From: Rotaria sp. Silwood1
Taxonomy: Eukaryota > Rotifera > Eurotatoria > Philodinida > Philodinidae
Assembly (NCBI GenBank): GCA_905250075.1
Contig: CAJNOP010000041.1
Span: 1,121,302 to 1,185,301, forward strand
DNA length: 64,000 bases
Direction: 5' to 3'
This document shows, in pieces, positions 37,401-50,127 of this stretch (positions are counted from its first letter, which is position 1; each line of letters starts with the position of its first letter). Position numbers and translations under genes: made by a program. The notes under the pieces are model-generated. The model was not told the origin of the DNA. It saw only the letters and a list, made by a program, of their open reading frames with translations, and did no database searches.

Positions 37401-40400
37401 TTGAAAGAACAACACGAACAATACTTCTAGCACCGAATAATAATGATATACTTACATCAATTCAATTATCACATTGTTTAACAAATCTTGTTTTATCATC
37501 TTCATTTGGTTCATTAACATTTTTACATCTTTCATGTTTAACAAAATTTATACCATTATTTATCGATGTATTTAACCAACAAACAACTGTTGTAAATGAT
37601 CCAGAATTATTACAATTATGTATTTTATATATTATTGAACAGTGGTTACAAGCTATTTTATATATACCAACAAAATTCAAAACATTTGAATTATGTCGAA
37701 GACAAAAAGTAGTGACATATAATGAAGGAGACGAAGAACAAGAAGAAGAAGATGAAAAAAATTTTCGACTTTGTAAAGGAATTAAACAATTAGAATTATT
37801 ACAAGGAACAAATATAAAATTAGATGATTTTTTACCATCTTCATTACCTAATCGACGACAGAATTTACAGGTAAAGATTTTCTTACGACAAATACCTTCC
37901 AATTGATCATTTCCTTGTGAGTCGAGACCATGTGTAACATACAGATTCAATTGAGTTATGAATATTATGAAAAGAGTTCATACTTTTCGTTTATTGCTGC
38001 GAAGGTAAGGACGCATTAATTTCTAGAGCAGAATATTAAAGAGAACATTTTTTTCCTTGTGAACTATTTATATTAGTTATGAGCAGTTATTCTTGTTCTA
38101 TCCGAAGCTCTAGTCAAAATTAATGACTTAGCAAACAAAGGTTTCAGTATCGATAAAAATTTCCTAATTTTTAGTTTATTTCGAACAATTTCAACATCTG
38201 TACTTTGCATTAGATAATTGCTAGGAGTGAAAATATTGTAGCCTCTGATTAGAAATTTAAAGAATTGGTTTATTCCTGCTTAGAAAAACATGTGTTCAAT
38301 ATTCAGACTTATCAGACTTCTAAGAGTTCTTCATACTAGTTGTGATTAGATTTTTTTCCAAAATAAAAACACTATTGTTATGAATAGTAAAGGCTTGTCT
38401 GAAACAAATAATCTATCTGAGATCTGTCCTAATTGTTGACTATGTTAGTGTTATTAATATTTTTGTAGGACATTCTCTATAAAACTCTCAACTATATTAA
38501 TATTTCTTTATATGTGTTTTTATATTCAAGGCAAATGATTCACATTATAATCGTTTTACTCTTCTTCGTTCATGGTATAAATTATGGATATCAATAGAAA
38601 AGAAATTTTATCTTGATATAAAAAATATACCAAAATATTTAACAACAATTCGTCTTTTTATTCAATCAATATTACATTCATATCCATCATTAAATGCTAT
38701 TCGTCTATTACCATATGGTCATCAAATTGATTTAAATGATCTTTTTCCACCAGTAATAGCACCTGTTGATCATCCATTGCATACAAAAGGTTATTCAACA
38801 TTAAATGAACGTCGAAAACATCGTCGTCGATCACGTAATTCAATTGATATGCCAAATTCAGCACGTTCATATCGTCATGGAAAACCACCAACAGAAGCAC
38901 GTAAAGCTCTTGCACTTCATCGTGTACTTTATGCATTAATTGAACAATATAATATTCGTGATGCTGTATGCATACTTAATGTTGCTTTACGACGTGAAAC
39001 ATCACTTTTATCATCATGTCTTCCAATAGATTTATTTAGTGCAAATTTATTTCAACATATTGATACTCGAACTTATTTTGGTATGCCTGGTAATGCTTTA
39101 CGTTCTGTTCTACGTACTTTAGCTCGATTTATGGCTCGATCAATGATAACAACAGATAATAATGAAGAACAACAACAACAACAACAACAGTTATTTATTT
39201 ATTCAGTTGATGCAGCATGTCCATTACCGAATCTATTTAAAACAAAACAAACAACAAATGAACAATTAAAACATCGAATGATTTATATTGATCGACATCG
39301 TTTAAATTTAGCTATTCAACAACAAAAAATGAATAAATTTTGGCAACCATTAAAAGTACTTGAATTATTTATACTTGGTCAATCACCAAATGAAGCTGTG
39401 TAAGTATACAATGTTTGATAATTCAATGTGCTATAGAAAGATAGAAAGAAAAAAAAATATCTCAACTAGAAAGTATCGAAAAAAAAAGTAATCTGTCTAG
39501 TAAATGTTGACTTTAGATATCTATAGGTTATTCTTGATTCTCTTAGTATTCTATGAGTTTGTATTTGTAACTAGTAGCTACAATGATGAATAATAATGGA
39601 TAGAGATTAAGTAAAATAGTCAGAAAAATAACTACTAAACGACTAAAAGTTTGTCATCATGATCACAACGGCTTCATCTTCATCGGATGTAGGTCAGTCA
39701 ACATTTTCAGTTATTTTATTTATTTATTCATAAAAAAGAAGATCTTTAAATCTATAGAGCTTTCGAGAAATATTTTTATTTAATGCATAATAATAATAAT
39801 TTAGAGACTTACATATATTTCTACATGCCCTATCTCTTTGTTTATGCATTTCTATGATATATCTTTTCTAACAATGGTCACCATACCTGAGTATCAACGT
39901 AGTTCTATATGGATCCACAAGGCGCTGTGCTCAAAAGATGATCCTGGGCAACTCACTAACAGCTCTGTGTCTCGGAGCACCTGTCCAGTAGGATATCGAC
40001 CACATTGTGACAAACTTACTCTTATGATTAGTTAGTGCGTATAGAAAATGCAAGAACTCTGAGTCAGTTTAGTCTTCTGTTCAAAGTTATAGTTAGTATT
40101 ATTTCTAGGCAATATATCGAACTATGGAATCTGCAACTAAGCAGCATCCCATACCGAAAGGTAGAGATAGTCTTCCTTTTGTAAAAATAACTTCAACGTA
40201 AAATAAAAGTGCAGTATTTTTTAATTTATTCTTCGTATTTAGATTGTTTTCTAAATTAGTTGGTGATTGGCGAACAGCATTATGTCTAGCTTCTATATTA
40301 CCACCACATAATGGATTATATGATACATCTAAATCAACAAAACATACATCTCCATCATATACACCATTAAATACAATAACAGTTGATGCATTACTTTATA

Positions 40401-42369
40401 CAAAATTATGTGAATATCTTCAAATCGATAATCTTAAATCTGTACTTAAACGTACTTATAAACAAGATGAAATAATGTCATTTATTAAAAATGTCTCTGC
40501 AACATTAGAACAATTTCTTCAATGTGCAACACTTTTACAAGTACCATTAACTGAAATGTTATTAAGACGTTTAAATGCAATTATGATTTATTTATTTACA
40601 TTAATACCAATAATTATATCATCAAAATATTATTTACCATGTCCACCAATATATGCTTCAATATTAAATACATATGATGATGATAAATATGATATAACAT
40701 GTAAATATGAAACACATATACGTTTAATTTATTATCGTACAATACATATATTTATAGAAATATTATCAGCTAGTCGAATACAATTATCATGTCTTAAATG
40801 GTATTTAGATTATTTAACAATGACAAATAATCGACGTAAAAAAACAACAGATGAAACCAATGATAGTTTTTATTCAATTAAAATGTTACTTAAATCATTA
40901 CGTTTTCATAAATTACCAAATATACCTGATCGAATATTAATTTATTTTCGTGATTTTTGTATTATTTTATTTTTATTAGATACTCGTGATCGTTTATCAC
41001 TTACTTTACGTAATTATTTACGTCATAAAATTGAATCAATAAATTCATCGGATAAACTTGCATGGAAAATTATTAGTTATGCAACAATACTTCTTTCATT
41101 TCGTTGTTTAATATCAGATGAAATTGATTTATTACGTATTGTATTAAATCTTTTTTTTGATTTAACACCATCAGAACAATTAATGAGAGCATTAGCTACA
41201 TTAATTATTGCACGACAACATCAAGATCATGATACAGATAATAATGATGAAGTTACATTAATTATTAATAAATTAAAAGCAAAATGGATGCAAATTAATC
41301 CAACTTATATTCAATTATATGAAGGATTTTTAGAAACAATTATTCTACAAGATGTTCAAGGAGATATTATTCAACACTATATGAGCGATATGTAAGATGA
41401 ATTTGATAATTTTTTTTTTCTGTTTATTATTGTAAAACATATTCTCAATAATTCATCTTTTAATTATAAATCCGAAATATCATTCACGTAATTTTATTCT
41501 AAAGACTCTCACAAATTGATTCTAGATTAATTGTATGTAAATCAAGTGAAATTTTCAATCTTCTAAAATGATGTTTTCAGAGGATATTCAGCAGACAAGG
41601 ATAAAATCTGTCTAACGAAAGTCGACTTTTTTTGTGGATTGAGGAGAAAGTTACAAGCTGAGTATGAAGCATTTTTTATCGATTTTCCCCTTACAGAAAC
41701 ATAGCACGGATGCAAAGACTGTCTTTTGTTATTTTTCCAGAAAACTTGATGTATTAATTATACAAAAGAAAAATCATTCAGAGTAGATAAGCCTACACTC
41801 TCTTATACTGTATTTGTGATAATCTTCTATTTAGTATGATGTAGAAAGAAAAGCTCAAATTTTAAAATGCATTATAATTCTTCAAATATTTACTTGTAGA
41901 CATGATCATCATAATCAAGAACCATTATTTGATTTTAAACCTAAATGGTTTGAAACATGTGTTGAATACGGTGAATTTATGACAATGCTTATACCACTTC
42001 TTCTTGATACATCATCATTAACTAATACAAAACAACAAGAATTAAATAATGATCATACTAAATTTGATAGTAAATCAATACCTTTATTACAAACAATGAG
42101 TACAAAATTTCGCGAATTAGAATTACCGACAAGTCTAGATAAACGATATTTACTTAAACAAACTCCACTCTTTGTTCCACCGCATGAATATGTAGTTTTT
42201 CCTGTACGTGTTGTTCCTTATGATACACAACAAACTATGTTTCAACAAACACCAACAAGTATAAATAATATGACTATTGGAAGTTTTGTTAGTACATCGT
42301 CAACACAACAACCACCAGGTGTTGTTATTCTTGAAAATCATCATCGACGTAATTATTATAATCCCGTTA

Positions 42370-42411
<42 letters not shown>

Positions 42412-45400
42412 GAAATTCATCGATGGAATGGGATGGACGTTCAGATGATCCATCACGATCACATGTACGACAATTTGATGAACCATATGCTGAAGCAGCT
42501 CGACGTAGTATTTGGATGGTAGGTTGGGCTCATCGTGATTTTACAACAACTAATGATCAAACGCAAACAACTGGTATGCGTATTCCTGTATCAGCACAAT
42601 TTCTTGCATCAAGTTCATTAGTTAGTGATCCACAACATTATGAAACAGTTGTTAAACAACATTTACAACAAACTAAATTAAATAATAATCAAGCAGATAA
42701 TGATAGTGATTTAACGAATGTAACTAAAGATAGTGAAGATGATGATAGAAGTCGTACACCAAGTGATTTACCATCAAGTCCTCGTCGACGTGATGTTTCA
42801 TTTCGAAGAAATTCACTTGAAGAAAGTGTATCATTACCTGTAATGAGTAATGATGGTGGTGGTGGAGATTTAGGTCGTAGTCATGATTTTCGTGCACCAT
42901 CACGTGAAACTGGTATTGATGAAACATTAACTTATGATCCACGTGATATGCTAGCTGAATATAAAGATTCAACTGGTCATCAACCTAGATCTCAACTAAG
43001 ATCAAGTCCAACATTCCAAGTCTCACCATCAACAACGAATGGATTTCAACAACAATCACCTCATTCAGTTCGGCAATCAAATAGTGATCGTCGTTTTCTT
43101 GATGATTCGGATCCATATTTACCTTTGAGACTCGAACAAGAAGAACGAGAGAAATATGCTATGAGAGGTAATAGATAATTTTATCTTACTATTAAGAAAG
43201 AATTGAGTTTTGAATATTAACTATTAAATACAATCGAATTTAGTTTAAATTAAATTTTCATAAATTGAATAACTTGAATTTATATTATTGATTCATTTAC
43301 AAGAAGTTATTTAAATCATATAAAAATTGTCGTATAGTATTCTTTCAAAGGTTTACATTACTTTGAATTTTGTCGTTAAATATACTAATTGAAAAATTCT
43401 CTAAAGGCTTATTCGTAAGATTTTTCAATAGTTTCATAAAATCAAACAAAATAGAGTAATTCATTTTCTTGATATCTATTAAGTTAATCCAGTTTCTGAT
43501 CGAGGCAAATATACAGTATATATGTTTTTACCATTAGATACGAACAGAACAACATCTTCGAAACGATCTCCTCTTGGTCATTATCCATCGTCTCGAAATT
43601 CGCATAGTCATCAACCATCATATCAAGATACAAATAGTCGTCGATCTCCTACACGAGATGCACATAGCCATCGATCTCCTACTAGAGATACATATAGTTA
43701 TCGACCATCTTCTCGAGATCCACAACATGATCGTCAATATCATCAATATTTTCCACAACTGCCACCATCATCATATGATCAAGCTCGAGCACCTGTGCCT
43801 ATTCAATATACTTCAATACGTTTACCACTTCTTCGTCTCGGAGCGCCTGTAATCACTACTACACCGATGTTAGCACAAGCACGATATCCACCACCTCCAC
43901 CACCACCGGTTGCTTTTTATCCACCTAGACCAATATATGTTTCAACAGCACCTCGTCCTCCTCTTTCAATGCTTCATTTAGCTCCTCAACTTCCACCACC
44001 AGCAGCAATTTCACCACGAGCAACACGAGCTGATCAACAAAAGTTGTCCTATGTGCAAAATATTATGCACCGATATGCTGAAAGCAATCGACCTCGTCTT
44101 CAATTATTACAAATGCGTCCACACCCTAAAATACCTGATACTACTGAATTAAAAGTACCAATGCCTGCACCTAATATTGTTACTACATCATCTGATACAA
44201 AAATTGATACAGGTATACAAGTTGACGTACCTCGACAAGATGGTTTTGTTATTGAACCAGGTCTTTTTCAAGTAAGTTTTTGTTTTATTTTCAACAACAA
44301 AAAAAAACGAAATTTTTATTTATCAACATTCATCATAGGCATTATTACGAGATGCTACTGGTGTAAATTTTACATCAGCTGAAGCTCATTATTCTGCTGC
44401 TCGTCAAATTCAACAACAAGCAATTGAAGCTCGTCGTCGTGAACGATCTACAATGACTGATTTACCAGCTCATCAAATTTTATATGATTTACAATATGCT
44501 CGTGGTGGTGAAGGAGATGAAAGAAAATTTGTTAATGTTACTGATATAGCTGGTCCACATGCTGATGCATTACTAGCTCAAATCAGACGAGATCAAATGG
44601 AACGAGAACAACTTCATTTACGACAACAACAACCACCGCCACCATCAATACCAATGGTTACTAATGTAACTGAAATGCCATCAACTACTTATCCCATTGG
44701 TTTCGAACGACAACATACACAACTATTACAACAACAACAAGAATCTATGACACAACCTTCGTATCCAAACGGATTTGAAAAGCAACCTTTAGGTTTTTAT
44801 AATCCTGATGAATTGCAACAAAAAAGTGAACTTATTTTACAACGTCGACGACAACGAGAACAAGAAGAAAAACAAGCCGAACGACTTGCTTTTGGTAATA
44901 TTGCTGATGATCGTTCTCAACGAAGAGTTTCGTATGAACCACACATACAAACATATGAATCAGATGAACATGTATATATTTGATTGAATCAAATTCTATT
45001 ATATAATTGTTGTTGCTTTTTGTTTCAGGATGTTCCTCTTGAATATCTAATAAAGCAACCTCGCCTTACAGAACTAACATCAGATACAAGTTCACATGCA
45101 GTAGATCCTATTTCAGTTCGTTCAACTACACCTCGTTCACCACATAAACAAATTTCTAGTGAACGTCCGATTTCAATAAAGACTACAACACCTCGTGATC
45201 CATTTTCTCCGCGTAAACAAGTTTCAAGTGAACGACGAACTTCAATTAAGACTACTACACCTCGTGATTCGTTTTCTCCACGTAAACAAGTTTCAAGTGA
45301 ACAACCAATTTCAATTAAAACTACTACACCTCGTGATCCATTTTCTCCACGTAAAACTGTCAGTCACTCGTCATATTCAGCAACTGGTACACCACGTAAA

Positions 45401-46887
45401 GCTACATCACCTACAATTGCTGATCGACATCGTGAAGCTCGTCAACGACAGCAACAAATATTATCACGTCTACGTGATGAAAATGCTCTTCGTTTTGCTG
45501 ATGCTGTTCTTCATGGTGAACCTATACCACCAACACGAGCTTTAGATGAATTTCAAATTGAACCATTAGAAACAAGTTTCACATCAACTGTACGTGAACT
45601 GGCTAGTGCTGATGGCATTATTAATCGTACATATGATCTGGATTTTAATGATGATGATGTTGATATAGGTGATGATTATGTCGAACGAATACCATCGAGA
45701 CCAATGTCAGCGACAACATCTCATTTTAATCATAATGCAACACAATATTCAACATCATCTTCAGTCCTACCACGACCATCATCAGCATCATCAATAAGAT
45801 CTTCTCGAAAAATTACACCAATGGGAAAAGCTATTATTCAGGTTTGAACTGTTTCTTTTTGAATTGCTTCTAATTAACTGAATATATTTGTTGAAATTTA
45901 ATAGAGGATTTCTTTCTATATACGAAGAGTATCGATTTATATTCTGTTTAGGCTAAACAAAAAGGTCCACCACCAGCTCGTAGTAATATGGCAAGAAAAC
46001 GACCACTTTCATCTCCAGCAAATCTTGGACAAAAACGAGGTTCAATGACTGCTCCTGTAAAAAGCAGTCAAGTTCACACACAACTGGTACGAACTATACG
46101 TAAAGCATCACCACCTGCTCATAAACCAACGACATACAATCAACGTGTACGTGCTTTAAATAAGACAGATAGTGATATACGAACAATGGTGAAACCTGAT
46201 TCAACTGATCCTAAGGCACTCATGCGTTTGTATGGTACACGACGAGTACCAGGTCTTTATGTACCTTATGAAAAGACGGAACCACGAGTAACAAAGACCT
46301 ATTCAGAACGAATGAAAGAATTGCAACGACCTGCATCAGCTCAACCTCAAAGGCAACGACAATCACAAAGACAACAAGAAGAAGAATTTGAACGTCCATC
46401 AAGTGCTCCCTCTAGGTAAGCATTCATATGGATCACGTAAAGAATAAATTGTTAGTTTTTATTTTTAAATATTATTTCAAGTTCTGTGAGTTTGTCCGAT
46501 TGGGAAATTGATGATCGTGTTAAACAATTATTAGCTGACGATCAAGATACATTACCTTATAAAAAATTGACTAAAACAGTAACACCATTAGCTGATCTTG
46601 ATGAACTTGATGATGATAATATGGATGAAACAACTTATAGTTTGACTCGTGTAACTGAACAAACAAATGAAAATACTTATGGTGAAGATCTTCGATTACT
46701 ACAAAATCGACGATCTAGCGCATTGAATACCAATACATATGGTGGTACAAGAGTTAGTGCACGAAGTAGTGCTGGTGGTGATATGACAGCACGTGATGAA
46801 AGTGAATTATCAAGAGGTGAAAGTAGTATTAACAGCTACCTTGATTGGAGTGTAATTGATAAAGATTTTCCGACAGGAACACAATAA
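34458..46887 (+). CDS. CPLANE1: CPLANE1 homologue (ciliogenesis and planar polarity effector)
   Basis: Ten exons join in frame: 34458-35818, 37195-37870, 38531-39399, 40243-41391, 41900-43167, 43493-44271, 44339-44971, 45029-45841, 45952-46415, 46482-46887, giving about 2805 residues (human about 3200). The N-terminal 450 residues match the CPLANE1 beta-propeller region as I remember it: an early KPW, then FLW, a DLIWSYDDQF strand, HPLI, and KFSLAV followed by YCSDGYRLA. The middle is largely helical. The C-terminal third is low-complexity (poly-Asn at about 42371-42412, Pro-rich tracts, and an SIKTTTPRDxFSPRKQ repeat in exon 8). It ends in a basic region with RMKELQ. In animals CPLANE1 works with INTU, FUZ and WDPCP at the basal body to recruit IFT-A; human mutations cause Joubert syndrome. 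The identity rests mainly on the N-terminus; the single-gene model rests on phase continuity and strand. AATAAA lies at 46972-46977. Confidence 0.75.
36043..37085. repeat. Large foldback in CPLANE1 intron 1
   Basis: Arms of roughly 240 bp (about 36043-36290 and 36840-37085) are imperfect reverse complements. Shared blocks include AATGTCTAG, AATAAAGGCTAG, AGATAGAG(C/T)ATTCAA and ATTCGTCACTTC. The interior of about 550 bp has no recognised gene. Exact termini and a target duplication could not be fixed. Probably a non-autonomous DNA transposon. Confidence 0.6.
45135..45360 (+). repeat. Tandem repeat inside CPLANE1 exon 8
   Basis: Four imperfect copies of a segment encoding roughly SxRKQVSSExPISIKTTTPRD follow one another, with close nucleotide identity. 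They create an S/T-P and basic repeat in the disordered C-terminal region, offering possible proline-directed phosphorylation sites. Confidence 0.7.
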
Positions 46888-48400
46888 ACTTTATATATGT
46901 AATGTTTTTTTTCCTTGTCTTTTCTATGCTTTTATTGTCACGTAGTATTAATAAGTTTTATTGATGGGAATAATAAAACGATAGAAGCAACGTTTTTACG
47001 TTCTAGATTGAAAATACTTCTTTTGTTCTACTTTCCTAATGCTACAATTGATGAATTCGTTAACAATGAAAGTAAAAAAATTGAGACAATCAATTTCACA
47101 AGATGCCTTCCTCTTTTTTTTTGAATCCACTAATGATTAAATCTTTATTATTACAAAAGAAAAAGAAGTCATATTTTTATACTCTCTTAATTGATTGCTT
47201 TTTATTTTTGAAACGGTCTTCACCTATCGTTTAGTTTTATTCGTACGAGAAGAAGTTTCTTTGTCTACATGTATGATATAAACTTATCGAAAGATTTCAA
47301 GAACCCGCAGTATTCACAGGATGAATTTGTGAAAATTATTTCTTGTAGTAGTATATTGAATAGAAATTCATGAGCAATCAAAGCTTTTATTATCACTATT
47401 TGAGCAATGAATAATATTGTTCAGGATAGAAGTGCTATAAAATAGAGAATAGTAAGAAAATATAAAACAATAATTTCCAAAAATAAAATTACTCTACCAT
47501 ACTGATCTAATACATCTCCAAAAATTTATGCTTATCATTGTGAAACCGTTTAAAAAGTAAACTAGTTTGTAATATTTCGGTCATTCTATATATTACATTC
47601 CTATGCAATACACGGTTATATTTCAAGTATGACCTATTCTTTCACAGATCATTCAAATAGATTAATTTGTACTTATCTGCTTTTTCTCTAACAAAAACAA
47701 TATTCAAAATTGTTGACCATCGGTGTCTTTTGATAATCTATAATGGCGCCTGTCTTAAAACTATTAAACAAATTTAGTTCAAAATTCAACTCAATGTACT
47801 GATTGCCATATAACTATCATTGAGTATTTGTGTGACACATATATCAGCAATGCATGCTTAAATTGCTCTTAGATAGTTCATGTCCTTCTCGTATAATTCA
47901 ACGAATGACAGATGCCTATCTATGAAAAATCAGAGTATACGAAAATCAACATCAATTTTGAGGTTAATTCTGCTTATGTAACACGACTTGACCGTGTTTG
48001 TTCTCGAAACATAAAAAAATCATCTTTAACTGTCTTTATCAAAGAGGTTTCTCTCATGAGCAACAGACGCTTTAACGTAGACATAACTGTGTTCCTTAGC
48101 TGTTTCTGCCAATTTCAACTAGAATTTTGAGCAAAACGACTAAGTCTCTTTTGAGACACGCTTAAAGTAGTGTTCACTATTTTTCACTTTTGGTTTCCTG
48201 CATTTGCATGGATTCTAACGTTTTCTTTTTTTTTTGCTTAACTTGAAGTGCTTAAACGAGTTTTGCGCTCATTTCTCTTATAAAATACCGTTGCTGGTAG
48301 CTGCTTCAGACTTTGCTATGAATTAGTCTTGGATGTCAGATGATGCCAATTCCACTTTTTAATTGTTGCATCTCAAACAGTAAAGGCAGAACAAGCTTTT
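46888..48400. other. CPLANE1 3' flank and intergenic DNA
   Basis: After the polyadenylation signal at 46972 the sequence is AT-rich without a recognisable exon. The 72-codon frame at 47912-48130 has no family match or splice context. Confidence 0.4.
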
Positions 48401-48833
48401 CAATTATCCCACGGATGACTAGTGTTAGACGGATCTCTGCTTTGGTTTTGCCTCGTGCTAAAAAGCTGCTATAGAAGTGTCACTAAAAAAGAAGTCAAAT
48501 TAAATCAATTTACATGGGCTGCCATATCGTGTAGAAATAAATCGTCTTCCACCGAAGCCCATCGAAATGATAATTTTTTTTCAAGGCTCGTGACTACTAT
48601 AATTATCATTATTGATAAAGCAAAGCGATAACAAGTGTCATGAACCAAAAAGAAAAAAGTATTATCATTTCGATGGGCTTCCGTGGAAGACAACTAATTC
48701 CTAAACGACATGGCAGTCCATGTAAAATTGATTTAATTGAAATTCTTTTTCAATGATATTTCTGTAGCAGTTTTTAGCATGAAGTAAAACCAAATTAGAA
48801 GTTCTTCCGGCACTAGTCGTCCACGAATAATTG
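48401..48833. repeat. Long near-palindromic foldback element, about 430 bp
   Basis: The left half (from about 48401) and right half (to about 48833) are reverse complements with some substitutions. Shared blocks include GACTAGTG, TTGGTTTT, GTGCTAAAAA against ATGCTAAAAA, TTAAATCAATTT, and the central AGCCCATCGAAATGATAA. The two halves encode the same STEAHRNDN peptide on opposite strands, an artefact of the palindrome. No transposase is present and the target duplication is not clear. Confidence 0.65.
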
Positions 48834-50127
48834 AAGGCAATTTTTGTGCATTTTTAGTATGATTTTTTTGAGGTACGAACTCAAACAGACAAATCTGCTA
48901 GTTCTGAGCTAAAATGCACTCAAGAAAATTCTGAATCATTTTCTATCTAGTTCACGATCGTCATAACCTTTCGAATAGAAGGATATGTGAAACGTGCAAC
49001 TGATAGTCGCAAAAACATTGGCAAAATTTTATTGAAATAACACGATTGAGCAGCGGTCTGCTTCCTTCCCCCAAGGATATGGGTGAGGTGAATGTGAGTG
49101 TGGTTATGTATCAGTGTTTTCTGTTCATATAAAGGCCAACATTCACATTAACACTCACACGCTTACTACCCACACCACTTCACAGTCACACCATCGACAC
49201 TTGAACCCATAGAGCTTTTTTCATTCATACTGATCAATTTAATAAATCCTGTGATAAAGGAACAGAACACTTATTGAAATTTTGAGAGAATGATTGAATT
49301 AACATAAACAGAAAAGAAAAAAATGCACTTTACGCGTAAGTGTCGAAGCCATAGAGTCATGCGCGAAAGCGTTTTGCTGTGCAAGTGACGCGCGCGAAAA
49401 TGTCATGCACAACAGTGTCGTTCTACGTTGAGTGGTATTATGAATTCTAAACTGAAAAGAAAATAGATGTAAAAATATTAGGGATGTCTTGCTATTTAAT
49501 AAAGTTTCTTTTTAATCTATAGAGTAAAACTTTAAAATTATGTCTCCGATACTTATAGAAAACTTTTGCTTATACTTATGACTTATGTTTCTAGTAACCA
49601 TACTCGGATGTAGTGAATCGCTTCTACTACATGAGATGTTCACAGAGCGAATGTGAGGAAAGTTCTCATTCTTTTTGAGTTTGTATTCAAAATAATAAAA
49701 GTGAATAGAAATTTTGTTCGTTTTAATCATCTGAAAGTACATTTTGTCATCTATGAACTGAATGATTTATCAAAATAGATAACTATATTTAATGATTATT
49801 GCTTCCTATAGTGACATCTTCATTGTGTTTTGTATTACTTTTATCTATTGATTATCTTACTGACAATCAACTCATCAAAACCAATGCAAATTAACAGCAA
49901 GAATATTAACGTAATCTATAGCTCTGTTTCATTACCCAGGAAACAATTGAAATAGCATGTATCATGTCCATTTACAAAATTTCTTTTCAAATTCGAGATC
50001 TGAAAGGAAAAGAAGAGAACAACAAGAACTAAATTACAATGTTTTGATGAATCAAAATTGATTATTGCTATTTCTCAATTGTCTCTATTGTTTCTGCGAC
50101 AAACGCGGCATCCATTAGTTCCAGTAG
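48834..50127. other. Intergenic, with GT-rich hairpin and CpG patch
   Basis: Near 49078-49187 a GT-rich arm (GGTGAATGTGAGTGTGG) is followed by its near reverse complement. Near 49330-49430 a short patch is unusually rich in CG (TTACGCG, ATGCGCGAAAGCG, GACGCGCGCGAAAATG). A short frame at about 49954 (MYHVHLQNF...) could belong to an upstream SDCCAG8 exon but no good splice link was found. Confidence 0.4.

Noticed and set aside
39838..40035. 65-codon ORF of higher GC in a CPLANE1 intron
   Set aside because: No family resemblance on either strand, and the flanking exons splice in phase without it. It might be a relic but cannot be supported.
48422..48693. Opposite-strand ORFs sharing the STEAHRNDN peptide
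   Set aside because: The identity is caused by the palindrome; no splice context or homology.
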